A stretch of DNA of 64,000 nucleotides from Streptomyces verrucosisporus (GTDB lineage: Bacteria > Actinomycetota > Actinomycetes > Streptomycetales > Streptomycetaceae): contig NZ_JADEYH010000002.1 of assembly GCF_017114865.1 (NCBI RefSeq), positions 527,330 through 591,329 on the forward strand, given 5' to 3'. Numbering within the stretch: position 1 is the first letter of the stretch; every line of letters starts with the position of its first letter. The notes below the pieces were generated by a model. The model saw nothing but the letters and a program-made list of their open reading frames with translations, ran no database searches and was not told the origin of the DNA. Position numbers and translations under genes: made by a program. Below are positions 1 to 8,052 of this stretch, in pieces.

Positions 1-609
1 CTGGTCGTCGCCATGGCGGCTGTGGCGTGGATCACGGACCTGTCGCTCGGCCTGGCCCTGGGCGCGATGCTGATCGCGCTGGTCCTGGGGCTGGTGCAGT
101 CCTTCAAGCGCAAGGCGTCGCCCCCGCTGATCCTGGCCTACGCAGCCTTCGAGGGCCTGTTCCTCGGAGCCGTCAGCAACTACGTCGACAGCTACATCGC
201 CGACGGTGCGGCGATGCAGGCGGTGCTGGGCACCATGGCGGTCTTCGCCGCGGTGCTGTTCATGTACAAGGCCCGCATCATCCGCGTCACGCGGCGCTTC
301 TACCGCTTCGTGATGGCCGCGGCCATCGGCTTCGTCCTGCTGATGGGGATCAACCTGCTGTTCGCCGTCTTCGGCGGCGGTGACGGCCTCGGCTTCCGCA
401 GCGGCGGCCTGGGCATCCTCTTCGGCGTCATCGGCATCGTGCTCGGCGCCGCCTTCCTGGCCCTGGACTTCAAGCAGGTCGAGGACGGCATCGCCTACGG
501 CGCCCCCCGCGAGGAGTCCTGGCTGGCCGCGTTCGGCCTGACCCTGACCCTGGTCTGGATCTACCTGGAGTTCCTGCGGCTGATCGCCATCCTGCAGAGC
601 AGCGACTGA
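1..609 (+). CDS. Bax inhibitor-1/YccA family membrane protein, 5' end missing
   Basis: The reading frame is open from the first base of the window, so the gene starts outside it. The visible 202 residues are almost entirely membrane helices (about six), separated by short loops, and they end in the YccA-like pattern: a long hydrophobic run, the stretch LDFKQVEDGIAYGAPREESW, and a last helix with WIYLEFLRL. The loop ALDF-x2-VEDG is typical of the bacterial Bax inhibitor-1 (UPF0005) family. These are integral membrane proteins, some of them pH-sensitive calcium leak channels. The function here is not known. An internal ATG at 13 is in frame, but family members are about 220-290 residues, so it is unlikely to be the true start. 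A strong hairpin follows the stop. Confidence 0.85.
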   Translation: MVVAMAAVAWITDLSLGLALGAMLIALVLGLVQSFKRKASPPLILAYAAFEGLFLGAVSNYVDSYIADGAAMQAVLGTMAVFAAVLFMYKARIIRVTRRFYRFVMAAAIGFVLLMGINLLFAVFGGGDGLGFRSGGLGILFGVIGIVLGAAFLALDFKQVEDGIAYGAPREESWLAAFGLTLTLVWIYLEFLRLIAILQSSD

Positions 610-658
610 TCCGGCTGTCCGGCCCCGGCCTCCCGGCCGGACCGGACGCGGGACCTGT

Positions 659-692
659 GAGGGGCCCCGGGGCATCTGCCCCGGGGCCCCTC
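659..692 (+). terminator. Hairpin terminator after the YccA-type gene
   Basis: A perfect 15-base inverted repeat (659-673 against 678-692) with a four-base loop lies 50 bases after the stop at 609. There is no T run, as is usual for Streptomyces terminators. Confidence 0.7.
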
Positions 693-785
693 CGCGCGTG
701 CCGTGCGACTCCTGTAGGCCTCCCGCGTGCCACCCGTGCGTTCCGCCCGCCGGCGGCCCGTTGGCGGCGGTGTGCGCGGGGCGCA

Positions 786-791
786 TAGGGT
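786..791 (+). promoter_or_regulatory. Candidate -10 element for a leaderless gene
   Basis: TAGGGT fits the vegetative -10 pattern TAnnnT and is followed by exactly six bases before the GTG at 798. No ribosome binding site is present, which suggests that the transcript starts at the start codon. Confidence 0.5.
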
Positions 792-797
792 TGCGCC

Positions 798-1154
798 GTG
801 CTCGACGTCACCCCCCTGCTGACCGCCGTGGACCGCTTCGCCGACCGGCTGCGGGCCATGCCGCACAGCGCCCTGGCCCGGGGTGCCGCGGCCGAGGGGC
901 TCGAACTGGCCGGGGAGTTGGCCGGCCGCGCCCAGCGCCTGGAGTTCCCCGGCCGCCCCACGCGCCCCCTGCCCGGCGCGGGCCTCTTCGCCGCCGGAGA
1001 CCAACTCGCGGTGGCCGGGCACGACCTGGCGGAGGCGCTGCGGGCGGCCGGGGAGCGGGCCGGGGCCGGGTCCCGGGAGCTGGCCGAGGCCGTGGCGCTG
1101 GTGGAGGCCGCCGAGTCCGCGGCGCTCGAAGCGGCGTTCAGACCGAGGCGATGA
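798..1154 (+). CDS. Hypothetical protein, 118 aa, alpha-helical
   Basis: This is a small acidic, alanine- and leucine-rich protein with no signal peptide and no membrane segment. Most of it should be helical, with an amphipathic pattern such as AVDRFADRLRAM and AEGLELAGELAGRAQRLEF near the start, and ELAEAVALVEAAESAALEAAF near the end. I do not recognise a family. The GTG start is supported by the codon-position GC bias and by a -10 element six bases upstream, and there is no Shine-Dalgarno sequence. The 3' end overlaps the end of the opposing gene by 17 bases. Confidence 0.6.
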   Translation: MLDVTPLLTAVDRFADRLRAMPHSALARGAAAEGLELAGELAGRAQRLEFPGRPTRPLPGAGLFAAGDQLAVAGHDLAEALRAAGERAGAGSRELAEAVALVEAAESAALEAAFRPRR

Positions 1155-2127
1155 CCCGGTCGGCCAGGACGTAGACGCTCTCCCGGCCGCACGCGAAGGT
1201 GAGGGCGTACGCGCCGAGGACGCCCGATCCGCCCAGCAGCACCGGCTCGGCGCCCTCGCGCACCGCGGCGGCGAGCCGCTCGGCGGTCTCGCGGTGGCCG
1301 GGCGTCATGCAGACGGTGGTGCCGTCGGCGAAGACGTAGACGTCCAGCGTGCCCAGCAGGCCGGGCCGTACGTCGGCCAGTGGTGTGCGGCACTCGGCCA
1401 GTTCGGCCAGCCGCAGGCGGGTGGACTCGTGGTCGGTGGCGCCGTCGGCGCGGTCGGAGCCGCGGTCGGCGGTGTCGGAGTCCTCGAAGTCGTCGGGCTC
1501 GGTCGCGGGGCCGGGGACGACGGGCTCGCCGTTCAGACCGTAGCCGGGGTGGGAGGGATGGCGGCGGCGTGCCGCGGCCAGCTCCGCGGAGTCGGCCTCC
1601 GCCGTGTCCCCGGTCTCCCCGGCCTCCTCGAAGTCCTCGGAGCCGGGTGCGGCGGGCCGCCGGAGGTCCGGCCCGGAGGCGGCCCCCTCCCGGTCCGTCT
1701 GGTGCGGTACGAACGCCTCGCCCTCGTGCGTACCGCTGCCCAGGGCGCGCTCCAGCAGCGCGTCGAGCAGTGCCGGGTCGGGACCGGCGCCCTCGTGCTC
1801 CGCGCCGCGCCCGTCGGGCAGGAGGCTCTCGGCACGGTCGTCGCGTGCCTCCTGGGCGGCCCAGAAGGCGCGGGCCTCGGCCAGCTCGCGCTCGCGCTCC
1901 TCCGCGAGGGCGTCGGCGACGGCGGACCGGATCTCCTCGGTGTCCGGGGAGGTGCGCGCCGGAGGGACGAAGGCGTGCGCCAGGGCCGCGCGCGCCTCGG
2001 CCGCGGCCAGCCGCGCCCGCAGCTCGGCGAGCCGGCGGCGCAGGCCCAGGGCGGTGTGCAGGGCGGCGCCGCCCAGAGCCGCGGCGACGGCGGCGGCCAG
2101 CAGCAGGATGAGGGATATGGCGCTCAC
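1138..2127 (-). CDS. Hypothetical membrane-anchored protein, 329 aa
   Basis: The GTG start is chosen because GGGAG sits seven bases before it and it opens a clear N-terminal membrane helix (residues 3-22, ISLILLLAAAVAAALGGAAL). A basic heptad-like stretch follows (LRRRLAELRARLAAAEARAAL), then a long acidic, low-complexity, probably disordered middle. The compact C-terminal segment of about 80 residues contains LLGTLDVYVFADGTTVCMTP and RESVYVLADRVIASV. The upstream in-frame extension is not protein-like. The order anchor, coil, linker, small domain resembles Streptomyces proteins of unknown function. I cannot assign a role. It is convergent with, and overlaps, the gene ending at 1154. Confidence 0.65.
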   Translation of the reverse strand: MSAISLILLLAAAVAAALGGAALHTALGLRRRLAELRARLAAAEARAALAHAFVPPARTSPDTEEIRSAVADALAEERERELAEARAFWAAQEARDDRAESLLPDGRGAEHEGAGPDPALLDALLERALGSGTHEGEAFVPHQTDREGAASGPDLRRPAAPGSEDFEEAGETGDTAEADSAELAAARRRHPSHPGYGLNGEPVVPGPATEPDDFEDSDTADRGSDRADGATDHESTRLRLAELAECRTPLADVRPGLLGTLDVYVFADGTTVCMTPGHRETAERLAAAVREGAEPVLLGGSGVLGAYALTFACGRESVYVLADRVIASV

Positions 2128-2276
2128 TGACGTACTCCCGGTTGGAACTCCGATCCCTGAATTCCTATCGCAGCCGGAGGGGAATCTCCTGTCGAGCGAC
2201 GTGCCGGGCACCGCCAAAAGGGCGTGCGCGGACCTCTGTGCGGACCAATGGAACCCCTGTGAGCAGGAAAGACGGC

Positions 2277-2311
2277 GAGCCCCCAGGACATAGATCACAT
2301 CCTGGGGGCTC
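2277..2311 (-). terminator. Hairpin terminator downstream of the thiolase gene
   Basis: A perfect 12-base inverted repeat (2277-2288 against 2300-2311) with an 11-base loop lies about 130 bases beyond the thiolase stop and upstream of the next gene on the same strand. Confidence 0.65.
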
Positions 2312-2439
2312 TTCGGTCTCACCGGTGCATCGACGGCGCACCGACGGTGAGTCAGATCACACCGCGCGCCGGTCGGGTGTGTCGCGTGCCACGCCGGAGG
2401 CGGGGGCGCCGGGCCGGTGCGGTACGCGCCGGGGCCGGT

Positions 2440-3660
2440 TCAGCTGAGGCGCTCGATGACCATGGCCATGCCCTGGCCGCCGCCGACGCACATCGTCTCC
2501 AGGCCGAACTGCTTGTCGTGCCACTGGAGGGAGTTGATCAGGGTGGTGGTGATGCGGGCGCCGGTCATGCCGAAGGGGTGGCCGACGGCGATGGCGCCGC
2601 CGTTGACGTTGAGCCGGTCCTCGTCGATGCCCAGGTCCCGGTAGGAGGGGATCACCTGGGCGGCGAACGCCTCGTTGATCTCCACCAGGTCGATGTCGCC
2701 GATGGTCATGCCGGCCAGCTTCAGCGCCCGCTTCGACGCCTCGACCGGGCCCAGGCCCATGATCTCGGGGGACAGGCCGGAGACGCCGGTGGAGACGATC
2801 CGGGCCAGCGGGGTGATGCCCAGCTCGCGCGCCTTGGTGTCGGACATGATCACCAGCGCGGCGGCGCCGTCGTTGAGCGGGCAGCAGTTGCCCGCGGTGA
2901 CCAGGCCGTCGGGGCGGAAGACGGGCTTGAGGCCCTGCACGCCCTCCAGGGTCACGCCCGCGCGCGGACCGTCGTCCTTGGAGACGACCGTGCCGTCGGG
3001 CAGGGTGACCGGGGTGATCTCGCGCTCCCAGAAGCCGGAGGCGATGGCCTTCTCGGCGAGGTTCTGGGACCGCACGCCGAACTCGTCCATGTCCTGCCGG
3101 GTGACGCCCTTGAGGCGGGCGAGGTTCTCGGCGGTCTGGCCCATGGCGATGTAGACGTCCGGCAGCTCGCCGTCCTCGCGCGGGTCGTGCCAGCCCTCGC
3201 CACCGGACTCGGCACGGGCGGCGGTGCGCGCCTCGGCGTCGGCGAAGACCGGGTTGTGGGTGCCGGGCATGCCGTCGGAGGTGCCGTTGACCGAGCGGGA
3301 GACCGTCTCGACGCCGGCCGAGACGAACACGTCCCCCTCGCCCGCCTTGATGGCGTGCATGGCCATGCGGGTGGTCTGCAGCGAGGACGAGCAGTAGCGG
3401 GTGACGGTGCAGCCCGGCAGGTGGTCCATCCCCATCTGGACGGCGACGACCCGGCCGAGGTTGTGGCCCTGCTCGCCGCCGGGCAGGCCGCAGCCCAGCA
3501 TCAGGTCGTCGATCTCGGCCGGGTCCAGCTGCGGCACCTTGTCCAGCGCGGCCTTGACGATGCCGGCGGTCAGGTCGTCCGGGCGGACGTCTTTGAGCGA
3601 GCCCTTGAAGGCGCGTCCGATCGGCGAACGGGCTGCTGAGACGATCACGGCTTCGGGCAT
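2440..3660 (-). CDS. Thiolase family protein (acetyl-CoA acyltransferase, FadA type)
   Basis: The predicted enzyme catalyses thiolytic cleavage of 3-ketoacyl-CoA, the last step of beta-oxidation, or the reverse condensation. The 406-residue length fits the family. The nucleophile is Cys90 in [16 protein letters not shown] lies near residue 333, the catalytic His361 is in [16 protein letters not shown], and Cys391 is in [10 protein letters not shown]. The ATG at 3660 is preferred because GGAG lies five bases before it. An in-frame GTG directly upstream would leave only two bases. It is probably monocistronic: a hairpin follows, and the next upstream gene on this strand ends in its own hairpin. 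The promoter region holds a 20-base motif that also occurs before the acyl-CoA dehydrogenase gene at 31197, which suggests common control. Exact substrate length cannot be read from sequence. Confidence 0.93.
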   Translation of the reverse strand: MPEAVIVSAARSPIGRAFKGSLKDVRPDDLTAGIVKAALDKVPQLDPAEIDDLMLGCGLPGGEQGHNLGRVVAVQMGMDHLPGCTVTRYCSSSLQTTRMAMHAIKAGEGDVFVSAGVETVSRSVNGTSDGMPGTHNPVFADAEARTAARAESGGEGWHDPREDGELPDVYIAMGQTAENLARLKGVTRQDMDEFGVRSQNLAEKAIASGFWEREITPVTLPDGTVVSKDDGPRAGVTLEGVQGLKPVFRPDGLVTAGNCCPLNDGAAALVIMSDTKARELGITPLARIVSTGVSGLSPEIMGLGPVEASKRALKLAGMTIGDIDLVEINEAFAAQVIPSYRDLGIDEDRLNVNGGAIAVGHPFGMTGARITTTLINSLQWHDKQFGLETMCVGGGQGMAMVIERLS

Positions 3661-3699
3661 CACGGCTCCAGGGAACGAGGGCGGAGGGCTGTGGATGCT

Positions 3700-3719
3700 T
3701 GGAAACTACCGTTCCGTAA
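3700..3719 (-). promoter_or_regulatory. Operator-like motif shared with the acyl-CoA dehydrogenase promoter
   Basis: Read on the thiolase strand, this site and the one at 31151-31170 both fit TTACNNAACGGTAGTTNNCA, identical at 16 of 20 positions and in the same orientation to their genes. The core contains AAC-n4-GTT half-sites. This is likely an operator for a regulator of acyl-CoA metabolism; the regulator is not identified. Confidence 0.5.
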
Positions 3720-3760
3720 GGCGGCGGTCACGACTCGCCACGTGTGATCCGGGCCTCTTT

Positions 3761-3776
3761 TCTAAGCGCTTGCTCA
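3761..3776. promoter_or_regulatory. Candidate TetR-type operator around AAGCGCTT
   Basis: AAGCGCTT (3764-3771) is a perfect 8-base palindrome. On the minus strand it sits in TGAGCAAGCGCTTAGA, which resembles the CAAGnnCTTG cores bound by some TetR regulators of lipid or sterol catabolism. One flank departs from symmetry. Confidence 0.3.
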
Positions 3777-3830
3777 GTTCTACCCGTTCGCCGGACCACT
3801 CCGGACGGCTCCGGGCCGCTCCGGACCCTT

Positions 3831-3870
3831 CCGCTCCGCGCCGGGCTCGCGCGAACCCGACGCGGAGCGG
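3831..3870 (-). terminator. Hairpin terminator after the SGNH hydrolase gene
   Basis: Ten-base perfect arms (3831-3840 against 3861-3870) with a partly self-complementary 20-base loop lie 14 bases past the stop at 3884. Confidence 0.55.
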
Positions 3871-3883
3871 TACAGCCGCGCGG

Positions 3884-4975
3884 TCACCCGGCGCCCGCCG
3901 GCTCGGGCGCCCCGGGCCGCTCGGCCACCGCGATCACCCCGGCCACCGGCAGCCGCCTGCGGAGGCGGCGTCTCAGCAGTGCCAGGGGGCCGTGCGTCCC
4001 CGAGACCTCGGTGCCGCCCTCGCCGGCCGCGGCCGCCGCGGCCGCCGCGACGGGGAGGGCCTCCTCGCGGCGTGCGGCACCGAGGCCGCCGGGGCACCCG
4101 TCCTCCTGCGGCCCCTCGGGCCACAGGCCCAGCGCGGCGCAGAGCGTGGGCAGGAAGGCCATGGCCGCGGTCGCGTAACCCTCCGCCGAGGGGTGGTAGT
4201 TGTCGGGGCCGAACAGTTCCCGCGGGTTCGCCTCGAACTCCGGGCCGAGCAGGTCGCCCAGCGAGACCGTCCATCCGCCCCGCTCCACCACCGCGACCGT
4301 CTGGGCCGCCGCGAGCCGGCGGCTCATCCGGCGGGCCAGCCAGCGCAGCGGCTGGGCGACCGGCTCGACCGTGCCCAGATCCGGGCAGGTCCCCACCACG
4401 ACCTCGCAGCCGGCCGCCCGCAGCCGCGTCACCGCGTCCCGCAGCAGCCGCACCGAGACGGCGGGCGGCACACGGTGGGTGACGTCGTTCGCGCCGATCA
4501 TGACGACACACACGTCGGGAGCGCCGTCGCCGTTGATGCCGCCGTCCTCCAGCAGCCGGGACACCTGGCGGTCCAGGTCGTCCGAACAGGCCCCCGAGAC
4601 CGCCACGTTGCGCAGCCGCACCGGCCGCTCGGCCACCGCGGCCAGCCCCGCCGCCAGCAGCGCGCCCGGGGTCTGCCTCGGCCGGTGGACGCCCTGCCCG
4701 GCGGCGGTGGAGTCCCCGAGCACCGCCAGCCGCAGCGGTGTGGCCTGCGCGCCCGGTCCGACGGAGGCGACGGCCGTGCCGTACACCCCGTCCGCCGGCG
4801 GCGGCACGTCGTCCGAACCGCCCACCCGGCGCCGCGCCAGCCGTGCCTGGGCCATCAGCAGGCCGACGGCCGCCCCGCCGAGCAGTCCGGCTCCTCCGCC
4901 GCCGTACGCCGCGGCGGTCGCGATCCTGCGCGCCACTCTCGCCCCGGACACCGGTCCGGGCACAGCCCTCGCCAT
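3884..4975 (-). CDS. SGNH/GDSL family hydrolase, membrane-anchored or secreted
   Basis: This is a predicted esterase/lipase-type hydrolase of 363 residues. A basic N-terminus and a glycine/alanine-rich hydrophobic segment (residues 18-42) form a membrane anchor or uncleaved signal. The SGNH blocks follow in order: LAVLGDSTAAGQG with nucleophile Ser89, the block II glycine near residue 128, MIGANDVTH with Asn163, and GPDNYHPSAEGYA with Asp258 and His261. The C-terminal 80 residues are alanine-rich and basic and probably disordered. The gene is divergent from cystathionine beta-synthase, with 215 bases between the starts. The substrate is unknown. Confidence 0.9.
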   Translation of the reverse strand: MARAVPGPVSGARVARRIATAAAYGGGGAGLLGGAAVGLLMAQARLARRRVGGSDDVPPPADGVYGTAVASVGPGAQATPLRLAVLGDSTAAGQGVHRPRQTPGALLAAGLAAVAERPVRLRNVAVSGACSDDLDRQVSRLLEDGGINGDGAPDVCVVMIGANDVTHRVPPAVSVRLLRDAVTRLRAAGCEVVVGTCPDLGTVEPVAQPLRWLARRMSRRLAAAQTVAVVERGGWTVSLGDLLGPEFEANPRELFGPDNYHPSAEGYATAAMAFLPTLCAALGLWPEGPQEDGCPGGLGAARREEALPVAAAAAAAAGEGGTEVSGTHGPLALLRRRLRRRLPVAGVIAVAERPGAPEPAGAG

Positions 4976-5136
4976 CGGCCCCTCCGTTCCGCCGCGCCCC
5001 CGCAGCCTCCTCGCACCCCGTACGCGCGCCCTGTGCGCCCGGCGCGCGGTCCGTGCGGTGCCCGCACGTCACTATGAGTGTCATGCCCAGTGCACTGCGC
5101 TGCGCAACGCGCGTCAACACCGCTCCGGCGTCCCCC

Positions 5137-5142
5137 TAGGCT
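5137..5142 (+). promoter_or_regulatory. Candidate -10 of the cystathionine beta-synthase gene
   Basis: TAGGCT fits TAnnnT and lies 49 bases before the start codon. No good -35 is visible. Confidence 0.35.
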
Positions 5143-5190
5143 GGCTGTACGGGCAGGCGACGGCGACTGCCCCCGAATGCGGAGAACCAG

Positions 5191-6600
5191 GTGCAGTATT
5201 ACGATTCGATGATCGAGCTTGTCGGCAACACCCCGCTGGTCAAGCTGAACAGTGTGGCGGCGGGGATCCGGGCCACCGTTCTGGCCAAGGTCGAGTACTT
5301 CAACCCGGGCGGTTCGGTGAAGGACCGGATCGCGGTCCGGATGATCGAGGCCGCCGAACGCTCCGGCGAGCTGAAGCCGGGCGGCGTCATCGTCGAGCCC
5401 ACCTCCGGCAACACCGGGGTGGGGTTGGCGATCGTGGCCCAGCAGAAGGGCTACCGCTGCGTCTTCGTCTGTCCGGACAAGGTGTCCACGGACAAGATCA
5501 ACACACTGCGCGCGTACGGCGCCGAGGTCGTGGTCTGCCCCACCGCGGTCGATCCAGAGCACCCCGACTCCTACTACAACGTCTCCGACCGGCTGGTACG
5601 CGAGACGCCGGGCGCCTGGAAGCCGGACCAGTACAGCAACCCGGACAACCCGCGCTCCCACTACGAGACCACCGGCCCCGAGCTGTGGGAGCAGACGGAC
5701 GGGAGGATCACCCACTTCGTGGCCGGCATCGGCACCGGCGGCACCATCAGCGGCACCGGCCGCTACCTCAAGGAGGTCTCCGGCGGGAAGGTGCGGATCG
5801 TCGGCGCCGACCCGGAGGGCTCGGTGTACTCCGGCGGCTCGGGGCGCCCCTATCTGGTGGAGGGCGTCGGCGAGGACTTCTGGCCCAGCGCCTACGACCG
5901 CGAGGTGACGGACGAGATCGTCGCCGTCTCCGACAAGGACTCCTTCCGGATGACGCGGCGGCTGGCCCGCGAGGAGGGCCTGCTGGTCGGCGGCTCCTGC
6001 GGCATGGCCGTGGTCGCGGCGCTGCGCGTGGCCGAGGGGCTCGGGGAGGACGACACGGTCGTCGTCCTGCTGCCGGACGGCGGGCGCGGCTACCTCTCGA
6101 AGATCTTCAACGACGAGTGGATGGCGGACTACGGCTTCCTGGAGGAGGGCGAGCCCACCCAGGCCCGCGTCGGCGACGTGCTGCGCCGCAAGGACGGCGA
6201 GCTGCCCTCGCTGGTCCACATGCACCCCGAGGAGACCGTCGGCGAGGCCGTCGAGGTGCTGCGCGAGTACGGCGTCTCGCAGATGCCCGTGGTCAAGCCC
6301 GGCGCCGGGCACCCGGACGTGATGGCGGCCGAGGTCGTCGGCTCGATCGTCGAACGCGACCTGCTGGACGCGCTGTTCACCGGGCGCGCCAAGCTGGAGG
6401 AGCCGCTGGAGGCGCATATGAGCGCGCCGCTGCCGCAGGTCGGCTCGGGCGAGCCGGTCGCCGACCTGATGGCGGTGCTGGAGGGGGCCGACGCGGCGAT
6501 CGTGCTGGTGGAGGGCAAGCCGACCGGAGTGGTAAGCCGCCAGGACCTGCTGGCCTTCCTCGCCCGGGGCACCGGGGCCGCAGGCGGCGGGGCGGAGTAG
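5191..6600 (+). CDS. cbs: Cystathionine beta-synthase
   Basis: This PLP enzyme of the reverse transsulfuration route joins serine and homocysteine to cystathionine. The GTG start has GGAG six bases upstream. The 469 residues hold a fold type II PLP domain: the PLP lysine Lys44 in NPGGSVKDR, the substrate loop TSGNTG at 71-76, and the phosphate-binding GTGGTISGTG at 181-190. A pair of CBS regulatory domains follows from about 335 to 460 (LPSLVHMHPEETVGEAVEVL, then MSAPLPQVGSGEPVADLMAVL). The CBS pair separates it from cysteine synthase. In mammals such domains bind S-adenosylmethionine; bacterial ligands vary. No cystathionine gamma-lyase follows it here. A hairpin directly after the stop suggests a single-gene unit. 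Confidence 0.93.
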   Translation: MQYYDSMIELVGNTPLVKLNSVAAGIRATVLAKVEYFNPGGSVKDRIAVRMIEAAERSGELKPGGVIVEPTSGNTGVGLAIVAQQKGYRCVFVCPDKVSTDKINTLRAYGAEVVVCPTAVDPEHPDSYYNVSDRLVRETPGAWKPDQYSNPDNPRSHYETTGPELWEQTDGRITHFVAGIGTGGTISGTGRYLKEVSGGKVRIVGADPEGSVYSGGSGRPYLVEGVGEDFWPSAYDREVTDEIVAVSDKDSFRMTRRLAREEGLLVGGSCGMAVVAALRVAEGLGEDDTVVVLLPDGGRGYLSKIFNDEWMADYGFLEEGEPTQARVGDVLRRKDGELPSLVHMHPEETVGEAVEVLREYGVSQMPVVKPGAGHPDVMAAEVVGSIVERDLLDALFTGRAKLEEPLEAHMSAPLPQVGSGEPVADLMAVLEGADAAIVLVEGKPTGVVSRQDLLAFLARGTGAAGGGAE

Positions 6601-6603
6601 GTA

Positions 6604-6622
6604 CCGGGCCGTCACGGCCCGG
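6604..6622 (+). terminator. Hairpin terminator after cystathionine beta-synthase
   Basis: CCGGGCC and GGCCCGG (6604-6610 and 6616-6622) form a seven-base perfect stem with a five-base loop, four bases after the stop. Confidence 0.6.
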
Positions 6623-6961
6623 AAAAACGCGGTTAACACCCGTCGGGCACCGTGGTGTCCAACGGCGCGGAGGGCCTCCGGAGCGGCTCCCGGACTCCTC
6701 CCGGCGCCCGGGACGCGGGCCAGGCCCGGCCGCGCGTCCTCGCGGGGACCGCCGTCGTCCCGCCCCCGGTGTCCGCACCGGGGTGTGGCGGTCCCCGCGC
6801 GACTTCTCGTACGGCTTCCCGCGTGCCGCCCTGCTGCGGGCCCGCCCGCTCCGTCCCGCCCCGTGGGTCCACCGCTCCACCGCGGCCCGGCCCCGCGGAC
6901 CGGGCCGGCACTGAATAGGCTTATGCGGAGCAGGAGAGTCCTGAAGAGGGCGGAGGGGCAG
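6623..6961. other. Intergenic region, no gene seen
   Basis: This GC-rich spacer lies between the terminator and the RpiR gene. Open frames run through it, but they lack a ribosome binding site and protein-like composition. A TATG at 6922 is in frame with the next gene but has no ribosome binding site. Confidence 0.5.
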
Positions 6962-7846
6962 GTGGGCACGGTGAGCGGTGCGGGCGCGCGACTGCTGAGG
7001 ATGTTCGAGGGGCACCGGCTCACCCCCACCCAGCGGCGGATCGCCCACTGCATGGTGCGGCGCGCGGAGGACGCCCCGTTCCTGTCCAGCGTGGAGCTGG
7101 CGGAGCTGGCCGGCGTCAGCCAGCCGTCGGTGACCCGCTTCGCCGTGGCACTGGGCTTCGACGGCTACCCGGCGCTGCGCAGGCATCTGCGCGAGGCCCT
7201 GCCGGCGCCCTCGGCGGGCGGCGCTCCCGGCGCCGGAGCGGAAGGAGCGGAGGGAGCGGAGGGCGGCGCGGCGGGCAACGCGTACCAGCAGGCCGTGCAC
7301 GCCGAGATCGAGCACCTGCGGCAGCTCGCGGCCCTGCTGGCCGATCCCGCCCCCGTCGCCGAGGCCGGGCGGCTGCTGGCCGCCTCCCGCCCGCTGCCCG
7401 TCCTGGGGCTGCGGGCCGCCGCCGCGCAGGCCCGCGGCTTCGCGTACTTCGCCGCCAAGGTGCACCCGGACGTACGGCTGCTGGACGAGGGCGGCTCGAT
7501 GCTGGACGACCGCCTCGACGCCGCGGTGCGGGCCGGGGCGAGCGCGCTGCTGTGCTTCGCGCTGCCCCGCCATCCGCGCGAGACGGTGGCGGCCCTGGAA
7601 TGCGCCCGGGAGGCCGGGCTGCGGATCGTCACCGTCGCCGACAGCGTCTTCGCGCCCGTCGCCCGCCCCGGCGACCTGCTGCTGCCCGCCGCCGTCGGAA
7701 CCACGCTGTCCTTCGACACCGCCTGCTCGCCCATGATGCTGGGACGGGTGCTGCTGGAGGCGATGTGTGACGAACTACCCGACGCGCAGGCGCGGCTGGA
7801 GGAGTTCGACGCGCGCGCCGCCCGGCGGGGCCTGTTCGCCGAGTGA
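6962..7846 (+). CDS. MurR/RpiR family transcriptional regulator
   Basis: This is a 294-residue regulator of the RpiR class. The N-terminal helix-turn-helix domain (about residues 5-85) contains LTPTQRRIAHCMVRRAED and VELAELAGVSQPSVTRFAVALGFDGYPALRRHL, with the recognition helix around SQPSVTRFA. A glycine/alanine-rich linker leads to a C-terminal SIS (sugar isomerase) domain from about 110 to 280, where such proteins bind phosphosugars or related ligands. The GTG at 6962 is chosen because GGAGG lies five bases before it. The ATG at 6923 is an alternative with no ribosome binding site. It is the nearest DNA-binding regulator to the hut operon 2.5 kb downstream, but nothing in sequence proves a link. 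Confidence 0.9.
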   Translation: MGTVSGAGARLLRMFEGHRLTPTQRRIAHCMVRRAEDAPFLSSVELAELAGVSQPSVTRFAVALGFDGYPALRRHLREALPAPSAGGAPGAGAEGAEGAEGGAAGNAYQQAVHAEIEHLRQLAALLADPAPVAEAGRLLAASRPLPVLGLRAAAAQARGFAYFAAKVHPDVRLLDEGGSMLDDRLDAAVRAGASALLCFALPRHPRETVAALECAREAGLRIVTVADSVFAPVARPGDLLLPAAVGTTLSFDTACSPMMLGRVLLEAMCDELPDAQARLEEFDARAARRGLFAE

Positions 7847-8052
7847 CCGGTCCGGCCTGCCGGGGCGACCGGTCGGGTCCGGCCGGCCGGGGCCCGGGAG
7901 CGCGCCGGACGCCGGACGGGATCCGCCGTTCTCTCAGGCGAATCTCATCATCCCTCAGTACGCTTTCGCACCGGGCGAGCCGTCGCGCGGTGACGCGGTG
8001 GCGGCACACAGCCGAACGGAGAACGTCGCCGAAGGGAACGAGGAGGGCTGCC

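Noticed and set aside
4200..6914. A 904-codon open frame overlapping the SGNH and cystathionine beta-synthase genes
   Set aside because: It is a shifted frame of two well-supported genes and has no domain or start signal.
7843..8052. N-terminal extension of the membrane protein gene at 8053
   Set aside because: The frame is open, but AGGAGGG at perfect distance marks the GTG at 8053, and the extension is not protein-like.
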